Source: Chryseobacterium sp. (GTDB lineage Bacteria; Bacteroidota; Bacteroidia; Flavobacteriales; Weeksellaceae). From it: a stretch of DNA of 64,000 bases. A program made the position numbers and the translations under genes. The stretch is taken from assembly GCA_027492795.1 (NCBI GenBank), contig JAPUEB010000029.1, forward strand, positions 1 to 64,000, read 5' to 3'. Positions 42,847 through 51,580 of the stretch are shown here, piece after piece. The notes under the pieces were generated by a model. That model saw only the letters and a program-made list of their open reading frames with translations, ran no database searches and was not told the DNA's origin. Position 1 is the first letter of the stretch. The number at the start of each line of letters is the position of its first letter.

Positions 42847-44029
42847 ACATCACATATTTTACACGAACTTTTTCAAAAGCCTCCAAGTCATTTTTCCAAC
42901 TTGCTTTTATTTCCTTTTCAGATTTTCCGGAGATGATTTGTTTTCGTAATTCGTCTGTTCCTGCAAGTTTATCGAAGAAAAGGTTTTTCAAAAAGAAATC
43001 CTGTTGCGGATTGTTGTAATTTTTGTACGCTTTTATAAGCCATTCCAAATTTAGTTCGCGCAAATCCTTTGAATAAGTCGAGAGATTTTCCCCGAAACAT
43101 TGTTTTCCGTTCAGAAAGGGATCTTTTGCTCCTGCTGTTGGTTTTGGAGTAAACTGGTATTGAAAATTTTTCGTCCAAGGTGAACCATAAATCTGAAATG
43201 GCAAATCGGTTCCGCGTCCTACAGAAACCTGCGTTCCTTCAAAAAAACATAAACTTGGGTACAGATTGATGGATTGGTCATTCGGAAGGTTTGGCGAAGG
43301 TTTATCAAGCATTTCGTATCGCTGTTTTTTATGATAACCTAACATCGGAATTACCTTATATTTCGCCTGTACTCCATTTTTTAGCCACTTTTCGCCATTC
43401 ACCATTTTTCCGTATTCGCCCATGGTGAGTCCGTAAACCACGGGAACTTTATGCATTCCTACAAAACTTGAAAATTTTTCTTTTAAAACAGGTCCGTCAA
43501 TATATCCGTCATGCGGATTTGGCCGATCCAATACCAAAACTTCCACATTATTTTCAGCTCCGGCTTCCATTACGTAAGTTAAAGTTGAAATATAGGTATA
43601 AAAACGAACTCCAACATCCTGAATATCAAAAAGAACCAAATCAATACCTTTCAGCTGTTCCGGTTTTGGTTTTTTGTTGTCGCCGTACAAGGAAACGATG
43701 GGAATTCCTGTTTTGGTATCTACGCCGTTTTTCACGTGTTCACCGGCATCTGCAGTTCCTCGGAAACCATGTTCGGGCGCGAAAATAGATTTTATTTTGA
43801 TGTTGTTTTTCACCAAAAAATCCACCAAATGCGTTTTGTCGTTCAGCAAACCGGTTTGGTTGGTTACAATTCCTATGGTCTTGTTTTTCAAAAGAGGGAG
43901 GTAAAGTTCCGGTCGGTCTGCACCTGTTTTGAAACAGTTTTTATCGGTATTTTGTGCTTTGCAGCTGGTAATTCCCAAAAAAATTAGGGTAATAAGAAGT
44001 AAATATTTAATTTTGGCGTATAAACTCAT
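42836..44029 (-). CDS. exo-N-acetylmuramidase NamZ-like lipoprotein (DUF1343)
   Basis: A 397-residue DUF1343 protein. Characterised members (NamZ, GH171) remove N-acetylmuramic acid from peptidoglycan ends. The start at 44029 gives a lipoprotein signal (MSLYAKIKYLLLITLIFLGITSC). Family blocks are visible: GIVTNQTG, FAPEHGFRGTADAGEHV, DTKTGIPIVSLYG, VLFDIQDVGVRFYTYISTL, LDRPNPHDGYIDGP and CFFEGTQVSVGRGTDLPFQ. It likely acts in the periplasm in cell-wall recycling. Its start codon is only 4 bp from the start of the divergent FtsX-like gene, so each promoter must lie inside the other gene. Confidence 0.92.
   Translation of the reverse strand: MSLYAKIKYLLLITLIFLGITSCKAQNTDKNCFKTGADRPELYLPLLKNKTIGIVTNQTGLLNDKTHLVDFLVKNNIKIKSIFAPEHGFRGTADAGEHVKNGVDTKTGIPIVSLYGDNKKPKPEQLKGIDLVLFDIQDVGVRFYTYISTLTYVMEAGAENNVEVLVLDRPNPHDGYIDGPVLKEKFSSFVGMHKVPVVYGLTMGEYGKMVNGEKWLKNGVQAKYKVIPMLGYHKKQRYEMLDKPSPNLPNDQSINLYPSLCFFEGTQVSVGRGTDLPFQIYGSPWTKNFQYQFTPKPTAGAKDPFLNGKQCFGENLSTYSKDLRELNLEWLIKAYKNYNNPQQDFFLKNLFFDKLAGTDELRKQIISGKSEKEIKASWKNDLEAFEKVRVKYVMYED
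44008..44015 (+). promoter_or_regulatory. -7 element for the FtsX-like gene, inside namZ-like gene
   Basis: TAATTTTG fits TAnnTTTG and lies 18 bp before the TTG start at 44034, within the coding region of the divergent gene. Confidence 0.45.
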
Positions 44030-44033
44030 CGGC

Positions 44034-45263
44034 TTGAAATTTCCTTTATATTTCTCTAAAAAAATTGCTTTTTCCAAAGATAACAAAAATAATCTCTCGC
44101 GGATTATCATTTTCATTGGCAGACTGTCGGTTGCTTTGGGAATTATTGTTTCTCTGATTACCGTTTCTGTAGGTTACGGTTCAAAGGAAGCGATAAAACT
44201 TCGCATGGCAGATTTCAGCGGACATATCAATGTAAAATCCAAGCGTTCCAATTCTTCTTACGATTCTTCGGTGTTGGATAAAGTTGGACTCAATCTTCAA
44301 AAAATTAAGGAAAATCCTGATGTTGCCGGAATTCAAAGTTATGCTTCGGTTACCGGAATTTTGCGTAACGAACACAATTTTGCAGGCATCATTTACAAAG
44401 GTGTAGGAAAAGATTTTGACCATGAAAGATTCAAAAAATTCCTTATTGAAGGTAAAACTCCAGAAGTTACGGAAAAGGGATTTAACAATACAATTACCAT
44501 TTCAGAAAAAATTGCAAACGACCTTCATTTAAAAGTAAAGGACAGTATTGTAGCCGTTTTTTCGCGACAAAACCAAAACCTTATTTATCGAAAATTTGAA
44601 GTTGTAGGAATTTATAAAACTGATATCAAAATGATTGATGATCAGTTTGTTATTGGCGGTATCAATCATGCAAGAAAAATTCTGGACATGAAGGATGGAG
44701 AAATCGGCGGACTGGATATTTTTCTGAAAAACGTAAACGATATTGATAAGGACGCTCCGAAAATTGAAAACGTTGTCGGCATCAAAAATTATGTAGAAAA
44801 AGCCACCGAAAAATATCCACAAATCGTGGACTGGATTAATATTTTTGATAATAATATTGCCGTAATTATTGTTATCATGCTTTTTGTTGTGATTATCAAT
44901 ATCATCATGGTTTTGCTGATTTTAATTATCGAGCGTACAAATTCCATCGGTTTGCTGAAAACTTTGGGTGCTCACAACGGACAAATCCGCACAATCTTCA
45001 TCAATTACACACTTTTGATTATGATTCCGGGACTTATTTTGGGAAATGTAATTGGACTTGGTTTTCTAATTCTTCAAAAGGTTTTTGGCATCATCAAACT
45101 TAATCCGGAAAATTATTATATCAGTGTAGTTCCCGTAGATCTCAATCCATTAATTCCCATCATAATTTCCGGTGGAATTCTCCTGATTTCTGCATTTGCA
45201 TTAATTTTCCCGAGTTATCTCATCAGCAAAATTTCTCCGGTGAAGTCGATAAAGTATAATTGA
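44034..45263 (+). CDS. FtsX/LolC-like ABC transporter permease
   Basis: A 409-residue inner-membrane protein. The TTG at 44034 is chosen as start because family members begin with the motif LKFPLYFSKKIAFSKDNKNNLSRII; a longer reading would run antisense through the NamZ gene. One helix (about 25-47), a large periplasmic MacB-type domain (50-265) and three C-terminal helices of the FtsX domain (about 275-300, 320-345, 370-395) are visible. It probably forms a lipoprotein-release or substrate-extruding complex with an ATPase encoded elsewhere. Confidence 0.87.
   Translation: MKFPLYFSKKIAFSKDNKNNLSRIIIFIGRLSVALGIIVSLITVSVGYGSKEAIKLRMADFSGHINVKSKRSNSSYDSSVLDKVGLNLQKIKENPDVAGIQSYASVTGILRNEHNFAGIIYKGVGKDFDHERFKKFLIEGKTPEVTEKGFNNTITISEKIANDLHLKVKDSIVAVFSRQNQNLIYRKFEVVGIYKTDIKMIDDQFVIGGINHARKILDMKDGEIGGLDIFLKNVNDIDKDAPKIENVVGIKNYVEKATEKYPQIVDWINIFDNNIAVIIVIMLFVVIINIIMVLLILIIERTNSIGLLKTLGAHNGQIRTIFINYTLLIMIPGLILGNVIGLGFLILQKVFGIIKLNPENYYISVVPVDLNPLIPIIISGGILLISAFALIFPSYLISKISPVKSIKYN
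44075..44082 (-). promoter_or_regulatory. -7 element for the NamZ-like gene, inside the FtsX-like gene
   Basis: On the minus strand TATCTTTG fits TAnnTTTG and lies 45 bp before the ATG at 44029. Confidence 0.45.
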
Positions 45264-45271
45264 TTGTTGCT

Positions 45272-45329
45272 GGTTCCAAGTTCCAAGTTCCAAGTTCTTT
45301 TCTTAACCTTAAACTTCAAACCTTAAACA
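45272..45329. repeat. two neighbouring 7-bp tandem repeats
   Basis: AGTTCCA heptamers (45272-45297) and TTAAACC/TTCAAAC-type heptamers (45303-45329) occupy the gap between the permease and cysteine synthase genes. Confidence 0.75.
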
Positions 45330-45349
45330 CTACTCTACAAATATTGTCT

Positions 45350-45357
45350 TATCTTTG
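45350..45357 (+). promoter_or_regulatory. -7 promoter element of the cysteine synthase gene
   Basis: TATCTTTG fits TAnnTTTG and lies 29 bp before the ATG at 45387. Confidence 0.5.
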
Positions 45358-45386
45358 TGGCTGCTAATTTTTAGGCTTACATTTTT

Positions 45387-46367
45387 ATGAAATACGCACA
45401 AAATATCCTCGAAACTATTGGTAATACGCCGTTAATTAAATTAAACAAAGTTTTGGGAGAAGATTTTCCGGCTTTGGTTTTGGCAAAAGTGGAAACTTTC
45501 AACCCGGGAAATTCTGTAAAAGACAGAATGGCTCTGAAAATGATTGAAGACGCCGAAAAAGATGGCCGACTAAAACCAGGCGGAACCATCATCGAAGGAA
45601 CTTCCGGAAATACAGGAATGGGACTTGCTCTTGCCGCAATTGTGAAAGGCTACAAATGTATTTTCGTAACCAACTCCAAACAAAGTAAGGAAAAAGCCGA
45701 TGTTTTGCGCGCTCTTGGTGCAGAAGTTATTATTTGTCCTACCGATGTGAAGCCTACAGATCCGCGTTCTTACTATTCTGTCTCAAAAAGATTGGCTACA
45801 GAAACTGAAAATGGGTGGTACGTAAACCAATACGATAATTTATCGAACAGACAGGCTCATTACGAAAGCACTGCGCCGGAAATTTGGGAACAAACCGAAG
45901 GAAAACTTACTCATTTTGTTGTTGGAGCCGGAACAGGCGGAACGATTACGGGTTGTGGAAAATTTTTCAAAGAAAAAAATGAAAATATAAAGGTGATTGG
46001 TGTAGATACTTACGGTTCTATCCTGAAAGAAATTCACGAAACCGGCGAAGTTCATCTGGAAAACGCCTACACCTACATCACAGAAGGAATTGGTGAAGAT
46101 ATTCTGCCGGAAAACTACGATATGTCCGTAATTGACCATTTTGAAAAAGTAACCGATAAGGACGGAGCTGTTTATGCGAGAAAACTGGCAAAAGATGAAG
46201 GTATTTTCTGCGGATATTCAGCTGGAAGCGCCATTTCTGCCATCAAACAGATGCAGGATCAGTTTACGAAAGATGATGTAATTGTGGTGTTGCTTCACGA
46301 CCACGGTTCGCGATACGTTGCAAAGGTTTATAACGACGATTGGATGAAGGAGCAAGGTTGGCTTTAG
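45387..46367 (+). CDS. cysteine synthase family PLP enzyme
   Basis: A 326-residue fold type II PLP enzyme that makes cysteine from an activated serine and sulfide, or cystathionine by beta replacement. The PLP lysine is in FNPGNSVKDRMA (about residue 45), the substrate loop in EGTSGNTGMGLA (about 71-82) and the phosphate-binding loop in GAGTGGTITG (about 179-188). Length and the ENAYTYITEGIGEDILPENYDMSVID block place it near the CBS-core branch, so cystathionine beta-synthase is the main alternative. A terminator follows. Confidence 0.92.
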   Translation: MKYAQNILETIGNTPLIKLNKVLGEDFPALVLAKVETFNPGNSVKDRMALKMIEDAEKDGRLKPGGTIIEGTSGNTGMGLALAAIVKGYKCIFVTNSKQSKEKADVLRALGAEVIICPTDVKPTDPRSYYSVSKRLATETENGWYVNQYDNLSNRQAHYESTAPEIWEQTEGKLTHFVVGAGTGGTITGCGKFFKEKNENIKVIGVDTYGSILKEIHETGEVHLENAYTYITEGIGEDILPENYDMSVIDHFEKVTDKDGAVYARKLAKDEGIFCGYSAGSAISAIKQMQDQFTKDDVIVVLLHDHGSRYVAKVYNDDWMKEQGWL

Positions 46368-46433
46368 GAGTTGGAGAGTGGAAGAGCTTTAGCTTTGTCT
46401 TCAATTTTTAATGAAAATAATTTAGAAATAATG

Positions 46434-46459
46434 CACGGAGTTTTTCCGTGTTTTTTTTA
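46434..46459 (+). terminator. terminator of the cysteine synthase gene
   Basis: CACGGA and TCCGTG form a 6-bp stem with an 8-base loop followed by TTTTTTTT. A weak GGAGTTGGAGAG repeat lies between it and the stop codon. Confidence 0.75.
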
Positions 46460-46494
46460 TATTTAATCATTCAAAATTGTAGAAAAAAGTGAAG

Positions 46495-47019
46495 ATGATG
46501 AAAATTAAGAATTCCATTTTATTTTTACCGATATTTTTTTTCTACAGCTGTAAAGAAAATAAAAAGGCTAATCTTCATACATTTCAAATTGAAAAAAATG
46601 TAATTCCAGATTCTATTTCACGAAAATTCAATGCGTACAATGTAAACAACAACATCATAGCAACACAATCTCTGCGCATTGGTTTGCAAAGTTATCCTTC
46701 TTCAGATCGCAACTACATTTGCAAAGCATTATTGCTTAATGACACTTTGAATGTTTGGATTAATAATTACAATGGAAGTTTTAGCAATGGAATTTTAATC
46801 CATATTTACAACGAGAATTTCAAAATTAAATCAGTAAATCCAAATGTTATACGAGGTATTAAATTTGAAAATTTCGAGTCCATACAACAAGAATTAATAC
46901 TCAACAAATCAAATTACAAAAAAGGAGACTCCATTTTTGGAAAACTGGACTTTGAATGTATCGTTGACTCTGTAAAATATAAAAAAATGTATGGGTTTTT
47001 TAAAACAAAAATCGAATGA
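46495..47019 (+). CDS. lipoprotein of unknown function
   Basis: A 174-residue lipoprotein with MMKIKNSILFLPIFFFYSCKEN; the Cys at position 19 is followed by Lys/Glu. The ATG at 46495 is taken as start over a GTG two codons earlier. The mature part is a strand-rich single domain with many Asn residues. No family is recognised. Monocistronic between a terminator and the palindromic element at 47.1 kb. Confidence 0.75.
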   Translation: MMKIKNSILFLPIFFFYSCKENKKANLHTFQIEKNVIPDSISRKFNAYNVNNNIIATQSLRIGLQSYPSSDRNYICKALLLNDTLNVWINNYNGSFSNGILIHIYNENFKIKSVNPNVIRGIKFENFESIQQELILNKSNYKKGDSIFGKLDFECIVDSVKYKKMYGFFKTKIE

Positions 47020-47079
47020 CACTTGCACATTGCTAGAGTTTTCGGAAAAAATTATGAGTTGAATCTATCGATGAAGTAA

Positions 47080-47235
47080 GAACCTGTTTAAATTTTTTAT
47101 TTATAAAATAAGTATCGGAAATTTTCTTTTCCCCAACCCTAAAGGGTGGAAAATTTCCTTAATGAACCTTAATTTGCTCCTTTTAGGGTTGGGGTAAACA
47201 AATTAAGGTTCATTTTGAAAATCTTAAACAGGCTC
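47080..47235. repeat. 156-bp palindromic element with complementary hairpin loops
   Basis: Terminal arms GAACCTGTTTAAA and CTTAAACAGGCTC are inverted repeats (11 of 13). Inside, GGAAATTTTC/GAAAATTTCC (47117-47126, 47149-47158) and AATGAACCTTAATTTG/CAAATTAAGGTTCATT (47161-47176, 47199-47214) form two perfect hairpins, each with a 22-nt loop. The loops pair with each other over 13 contiguous bases (CCCCAACCCTAAA with TTTAGGGTTGGGG). No reading frame. MITE- or REP-like. Confidence 0.8.
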
Positions 47236-47290
47236 TAAATGTTTGCGCTTCAACGTAAAACAAAACTAACCTGAAGAAATTCGGAAACCC

Positions 47291-47593
47291 TTACTCCAAA
47301 TCTTCAAAATTTTCCGCCACAATAAACCTTCGGCCAACTAATCTCCGGTTTTCGTCGCGCAGTTTTTCCACTTGCTGCAAAAGTTGGTGTATCACTTCTA
47401 AACCCGGAATATTCACTTCCAAGTCGTAATGCCAATTTGTAAAACGCTCAAATGCGGGAAGCTCTTCATAAAGAAGATATTTGATGTTGTTTTCGGTTTC
47501 TGTTTTTACGAGACCGCTTTCTTCAAGGGAATCGAAAAAAGTGATTTCTATGTTGTATAGTTGTACGAGTTCTTCTCGGGAAATTCTGTCCAT
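47291..47593 (-). CDS. cbpM: chaperone modulator CbpM family
   Basis: A 100-residue protein of the CbpM type, which binds the J domain of CbpA and controls it. An N-terminal MerR-like region (ISREELVQLYNIEITFFDSLEESGLV) precedes a helical part (WHYDLEVNIPGLEVIHQLLQQVEKLRDENRRL). It lies 4 bp after the cbpA-like gene, the usual order. Confidence 0.87.
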   Translation of the reverse strand: MDRISREELVQLYNIEITFFDSLEESGLVKTETENNIKYLLYEELPAFERFTNWHYDLEVNIPGLEVIHQLLQQVEKLRDENRRLVGRRFIVAENFEDLE

Positions 47594-47597
47594 AATT

Positions 47598-48524
47598 TTA
47601 AGAATTTTTCAGTTGTTCAAAAAGTTCTTTTTGCTTTTCCGTAAGGTTGATTGGGATTTTCACCTCATAGGATACATATAAATCACCGTGTTGTCCTTCT
47701 TTTTTATACACCGGGAAACCTTTTCCTTTCAGCCGAACCGTAGTTCCGTTTTGGGTTTCGGGTTTTACTTTCAGGTTCACGCTTCCGTTTAAAGTTTCTA
47801 TTTTCACGTCGCCGCCTAAAACTGCGGTGTAAAGATCTATTTCCACTTTCGTTTTCAAATCGTTCCCAATTCTTTCAAATTGTACGTCGTTCGGAATATT
47901 GAACGTAATGTATAAATCACCGTTCGGTCCGCCGTTGTGTCCCAGATTACCGTGACCTTTCAGTTTTATTTGCTGTCCGTCATAAACTCCAGCAGGAATG
48001 GTTATTCGTACTTTTTTACCATTGATTTCAAAAGTTTGAGGATGAGAAACTGCAGCGTCTCTTAAATTGAGATTCAGTTCTGCATGAATGTCCTGACCTT
48101 TGAATTTTCCGGCTGAACTTCCACGTGAACTTCTTCCGAAACCGCCTCCTGCAGCGCCGCCAAACATACTTTGGAAAAAATCTGAATAATCCTCACCTTC
48201 GCCAAAATCCGCTCCCGAAAAGCCACCAAAACCACCGCCATAATTCTGACTTTGCTGATATTGCCGTTGCTGCTGTTGAGCTTTTTCGTATTCTTCTCCA
48301 TGTTTCCAGTTTTCGCCGTATTTATCGTACTTTGTACGGTTATCTGGATTGGAGAGCACTTCATTGGCTTCGTTTATTTCCTTGAATTTTTTTTCTGCTT
48401 CCTTGTCGCCCGGATTAAGATCCGGATGGTATTTTCGGGCAAGTTTTCGATAGGCTTTTTTGATGTCGTCCGATGAAGCATTTTTTTCAAGCCCCAGAAT
48501 TTTATAATAGTCTATAAATGCCAT
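47598..48524 (-). CDS. cbpA: J-domain co-chaperone, CbpA type
   Basis: A 308-residue DnaJ-like protein. The J domain (5-70) has the HPD motif in [13 protein letters not shown] (about 32-34), followed by a Gln- and Gly/Phe-rich linker (about 80-140) and two C-terminal client-binding domains (about 145-300) with no zinc-finger between them, which separates CbpA from DnaJ. It works with DnaK in the cytoplasm. The neighbour cbpM supports the name. Confidence 0.92.
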   Translation of the reverse strand: MAFIDYYKILGLEKNASSDDIKKAYRKLARKYHPDLNPGDKEAEKKFKEINEANEVLSNPDNRTKYDKYGENWKHGEEYEKAQQQQRQYQQSQNYGGGFGGFSGADFGEGEDYSDFFQSMFGGAAGGGFGRSSRGSSAGKFKGQDIHAELNLNLRDAAVSHPQTFEINGKKVRITIPAGVYDGQQIKLKGHGNLGHNGGPNGDLYITFNIPNDVQFERIGNDLKTKVEIDLYTAVLGGDVKIETLNGSVNLKVKPETQNGTTVRLKGKGFPVYKKEGQHGDLYVSYEVKIPINLTEKQKELFEQLKNS

Positions 48525-48597
48525 AAAAATGAGCGTTTAGCCAAAATTAGTTATTTGTAATAAATTTTTCAAGAATTTTTTTAAAAAAAAATTGAGA

Positions 48598-48623
48598 AAG
48601 TCCGTATTTAAGAACGGGCTTTT
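48598..48623 (-). terminator. terminator overlapping the receiver gene end
   Basis: On the minus strand AGCCCGT and ACGGACT pair (one mismatch) across the stop codon and are followed by TTTCTCAATTTTTTTTT. Confidence 0.6.
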
Positions 48624-48991
48624 TTTGCTTCCGTAAATTCTTTTACCTTTTCAATCATTTCGTCGAAATCAAAAGGTTTCGGGAAGAATGCATCCGCTCC
48701 TGCCTTCATAGCGCTCTCTTGTATGTTTTTACCGGCAGACATAAGTATTACTACAATGTTTTTGGTAATTTCATTGTTCTTCAGTTTTGTGCAAACTTCT
48801 CTGCCGTCTTCGCCGGAAAGAAAAACATCCAGTAAGATTAGGTCTGGCAAATTTTGTTCTTTATTATTCTGAAAAATCTCACGACAATGAGTATTGGTTT
48901 GCACCTCGAATCCCTCAAAATCGAAAAGCAGGCGTAATGAATCTAAAATGGCTATGTTATCATCTATAATTAGTATTTTTTTGGAGGACAT
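48608..48991 (-). CDS. single-domain response regulator
   Basis: A 127-residue CheY-like receiver. Acidic pocket in ILIIDDNIAI, phosphorylation Asp in LPDLILLDVFLSGEDG (about 54), Ser in LMSAGK and Lys in FFPKPFDFDE. No output domain, so it signals through a partner or a phosphorelay. It follows the PAS kinase gene by 6 bp and is its likely target. Confidence 0.92.
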   Translation of the reverse strand: MSSKKILIIDDNIAILDSLRLLFDFEGFEVQTNTHCREIFQNNKEQNLPDLILLDVFLSGEDGREVCTKLKNNEITKNIVVILMSAGKNIQESAMKAGADAFFPKPFDFDEMIEKVKEFTEAKKARS

Positions 48992-48997
48992 TTCTTA

Positions 48998-51256
48998 CTA
49001 TTTTACTGTGTTTGATGTTCTTTTTTTGGGAATTGTGAAGCAGAATTTTGACCCTTCATTTATTTTGCTTGTAACCTTGATATTCCCGTTGCTGCGGTGG
49101 ATGATTTCGGAGGCAATGTACAGCCCGAGTCCTAATCCCTCAAAAGTATTGTCCTCGTCCTCGTGTACACGGTAAAATTGCTCAAAAATCTTTTCCAGTT
49201 TATCCTGTGGAAGTCCAATTCCGAAATCTTTTACGCTGAAACCCGCATTTCCGGCATCATCGCAAAAAGTTTGCACCACAATTTTTTCGGATTTTGGGGA
49301 ATATTTTATGCCGTTGGAAATAAAATTCGTCATGACTTGAGAAATCCTGCTTCGATCTGCAAAGGCTTCACCTGCCTTATTATTATGAAAAATAATCTCG
49401 TGTCTTGGAAAGGATATTCTGAAGTGCTGTACTACCTCATGAGCAAGTTCATCAAAATCAAATTCTGATTCTTTGAGCTGAAGTTTTCCGTTTTCAATTT
49501 TTGTTACGTCCAAAAGGTCGGTTACCAAATTGCTCAGTCTGTCCACCTGTCCTTCCAATTTGCTGGCATAGTCTGCCGCTTTTTCATTTCCTTCCTTCTT
49601 CATCATTCTTTCTAGAGCCTGCGCATACAGTTTTATGGATGTAAGCGGTGTTTTTAGCTCGTGGCTGGTAATGGCAAGGAAATCGTCTTTCTGTTTTTGG
49701 AACATTTTGAAATCATGGATATCGGTATTGGAACCGGACCATTTTAAAATTTCGCCTGATGAAGATTTTGCAGGAATTCCGCGTGCCAAAAACCAACGGT
49801 AGGTCCCCGGATTTCTGCGATCTTCCAAACGGTATTCTATATCGTAATAGGTTCCTGTTTCTAAACTGTCTTTCCAAGTTTGTAAAACCCTTTCAAAATC
49901 ATCGGGGTGCAGCAAATCCGCCCAGTTTTTTAGAAATTCTTTTCCGCGTGGCAAACCTGAAAATTCATACCATCTTTCGTTGAAATAATCCACCTCACCG
50001 TTTGGTTCTGCACTCCAGATAATTTGCGGAACGGTATCTGCCATGCTTTTGAAACGAAGCTCGCTTTCCTGCAAGTTTTTTTTAAGCTGCAGCTCATCGG
50101 TAACATCTTGTCCTACCGAAATAATGGTTTTCTCGTCTTCTTCCAAACCAATTGGTGTAAAAATATAGTTCATGAATCTTGAGTTATCGAACTGTGGAAT
50201 TTTCACTTCCTCCTCTTTTATGCGGATTTGCTTACCGGTTTCGTAAGCTTTCTTCAGGTATTCCATAATCGGATGGTCTTTCATTTCAGGATATACATCG
50301 GATAATTTTCTGCCGATACGGTTTTCATTTTTTTTCCATAAATCCGTTGTACCCTGGTTGCTCATTTCAATAACGAAATCATTACCTTTCAATACACTTA
50401 TCGCAAAAGGTACACTTGCGATAACTTCTCGGAGCCTTTCTTCGCTGGTAGAAAGTGCGCGGTTGGTAAGTACCTGTTGCGTAACATCTACACCCATGTT
50501 CAGAATTCCATAGATTTCTCCGTGTATATTACGAATGGGTTTGTAGGAAAGGTTAATATAAAAAGTCTTTATTACGCCATCATATTCAAAATCAACTTTT
50601 GCTGCATCCTCGCGATAAATTTCACCGGTACTATACACATTTTTTAAAATTTCTATGATAGGTTGGTTTTTTAGTTCCGGAAGTGCGTCTTCGAGCTTCA
50701 AACCTACTACATCGTATGATTTTCCCCAATATTGTCGGGCTTTATCATTGATTACATCCACAATTAAGTCTTCCCCTCTAAAAAAAACAGTTGGAATTTC
50801 CGACTCCATAACCAAATTTCGAAATCTTGAATCGCTTTCTTTTCTCTCTATCTTGGCAAGTACTTTTTCCGTTACATCATTCGCCATAACGATAACTCCA
50901 ACAATTTCCTCGTTGCTATTTTTCAACGGAGCGTAAGTAAAATCATAATTGAAAATTTGATTTTCGCATACTTTTTTGAAGGTGAATTTTTGTTCTCTTC
51001 CCTGCTGTTTGCCGTTATTTTTATAAACATTCTTCAGGTGAACAATTAAATCTGTGTTTGCAAATATGGGCTTATCTTCTAAAAGTGGTAATCCGATGCT
51101 ATCCTCATCCAGTCCCATTATGTTTCGCATCAAAGGATTTGCAGCTTCAATAATCATGTTTTCGCCTTTCAAAACTGCAAGCGCTACCGGCGCCTGACTG
51201 AAGAGGTTGAGAAGCGTTTCCGGTTTCACCGCATTATTTTCTAGAAAATTTTTCAT
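48998..51256 (-). CDS. multi-PAS sensor histidine kinase
   Basis: A 752-residue cytoplasmic kinase without transmembrane helices. Four PAS domains follow one another (about 10-130, 145-260, 270-390, 400-520), the last of the PAS_3 type with PAC motif. HisKA lies at about 530-600 with the phosphorylated His in FLAITSHELKTPLTSIKLYAQAL, and HATPase at about 640-748 with NFISNGIKYSPKSEKI, VKDFGIGLP and GLGLGLYIASEII. It senses a soluble signal, perhaps light, redox or a small ligand; the ligand is not evident. Co-transcribed with the receiver gene downstream. Confidence 0.92.
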   Translation of the reverse strand: MKNFLENNAVKPETLLNLFSQAPVALAVLKGENMIIEAANPLMRNIMGLDEDSIGLPLLEDKPIFANTDLIVHLKNVYKNNGKQQGREQKFTFKKVCENQIFNYDFTYAPLKNSNEEIVGVIVMANDVTEKVLAKIERKESDSRFRNLVMESEIPTVFFRGEDLIVDVINDKARQYWGKSYDVVGLKLEDALPELKNQPIIEILKNVYSTGEIYREDAAKVDFEYDGVIKTFYINLSYKPIRNIHGEIYGILNMGVDVTQQVLTNRALSTSEERLREVIASVPFAISVLKGNDFVIEMSNQGTTDLWKKNENRIGRKLSDVYPEMKDHPIMEYLKKAYETGKQIRIKEEEVKIPQFDNSRFMNYIFTPIGLEEDEKTIISVGQDVTDELQLKKNLQESELRFKSMADTVPQIIWSAEPNGEVDYFNERWYEFSGLPRGKEFLKNWADLLHPDDFERVLQTWKDSLETGTYYDIEYRLEDRRNPGTYRWFLARGIPAKSSSGEILKWSGSNTDIHDFKMFQKQKDDFLAITSHELKTPLTSIKLYAQALERMMKKEGNEKAADYASKLEGQVDRLSNLVTDLLDVTKIENGKLQLKESEFDFDELAHEVVQHFRISFPRHEIIFHNNKAGEAFADRSRISQVMTNFISNGIKYSPKSEKIVVQTFCDDAGNAGFSVKDFGIGLPQDKLEKIFEQFYRVHEDEDNTFEGLGLGLYIASEIIHRSNGNIKVTSKINEGSKFCFTIPKKRTSNTVK

Positions 51257-51525
51257 TGCTTGCGAATTTAAAGATTCTGTTTTTCTTCCGTGTTACATAT
51301 TTTCCACTTTTAGGGCTTTTTACCTTATAAAATTGAATTTAATTTGATAAAAAGTTATTGAAAAATTAATTAAGCTGTTTTTTGAAGAAAATTGTCTTTA
51401 TAAAAACACATCAAATTATAAATATGCACCAAATATTTCACCTAAGTTCAATTGATTTTCAATATATTATGATTTACGCTTTATTTCGGGAAAAACAAAA
51501 GATAAAATCTTCTAAAAAGCTTTAA
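51257..51525. other. intergenic region upstream of the PAS kinase
   Basis: AT-rich, with no gene or clear repeat. It must hold the minus-strand promoter of the kinase operon, but no perfect TAnnTTTG element was found. Confidence 0.4.
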
Positions 51526-51555
51526 TATAAAAAAACCGAACAAAAAGTCCGGTTT
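51526..51555 (-). terminator. terminator of the M1 peptidase gene
   Basis: On the minus strand AAACCGGAC and GTTCGGTTT pair with one mismatch and a T-run follows (TTTTTTTATATT). It lies 26 bp after the stop codon. Confidence 0.75.
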
Positions 51556-51580
51556 CATTCAAAAAAATATTTCAAAATTC

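Noticed and set aside
43929-44033. Longer N-terminus of the FtsX-like permease
   Set aside because: The extra 35 residues run antisense through the signal region of the NamZ-like gene, and the family begins at LKFPLYFSKKIAFSKDN.
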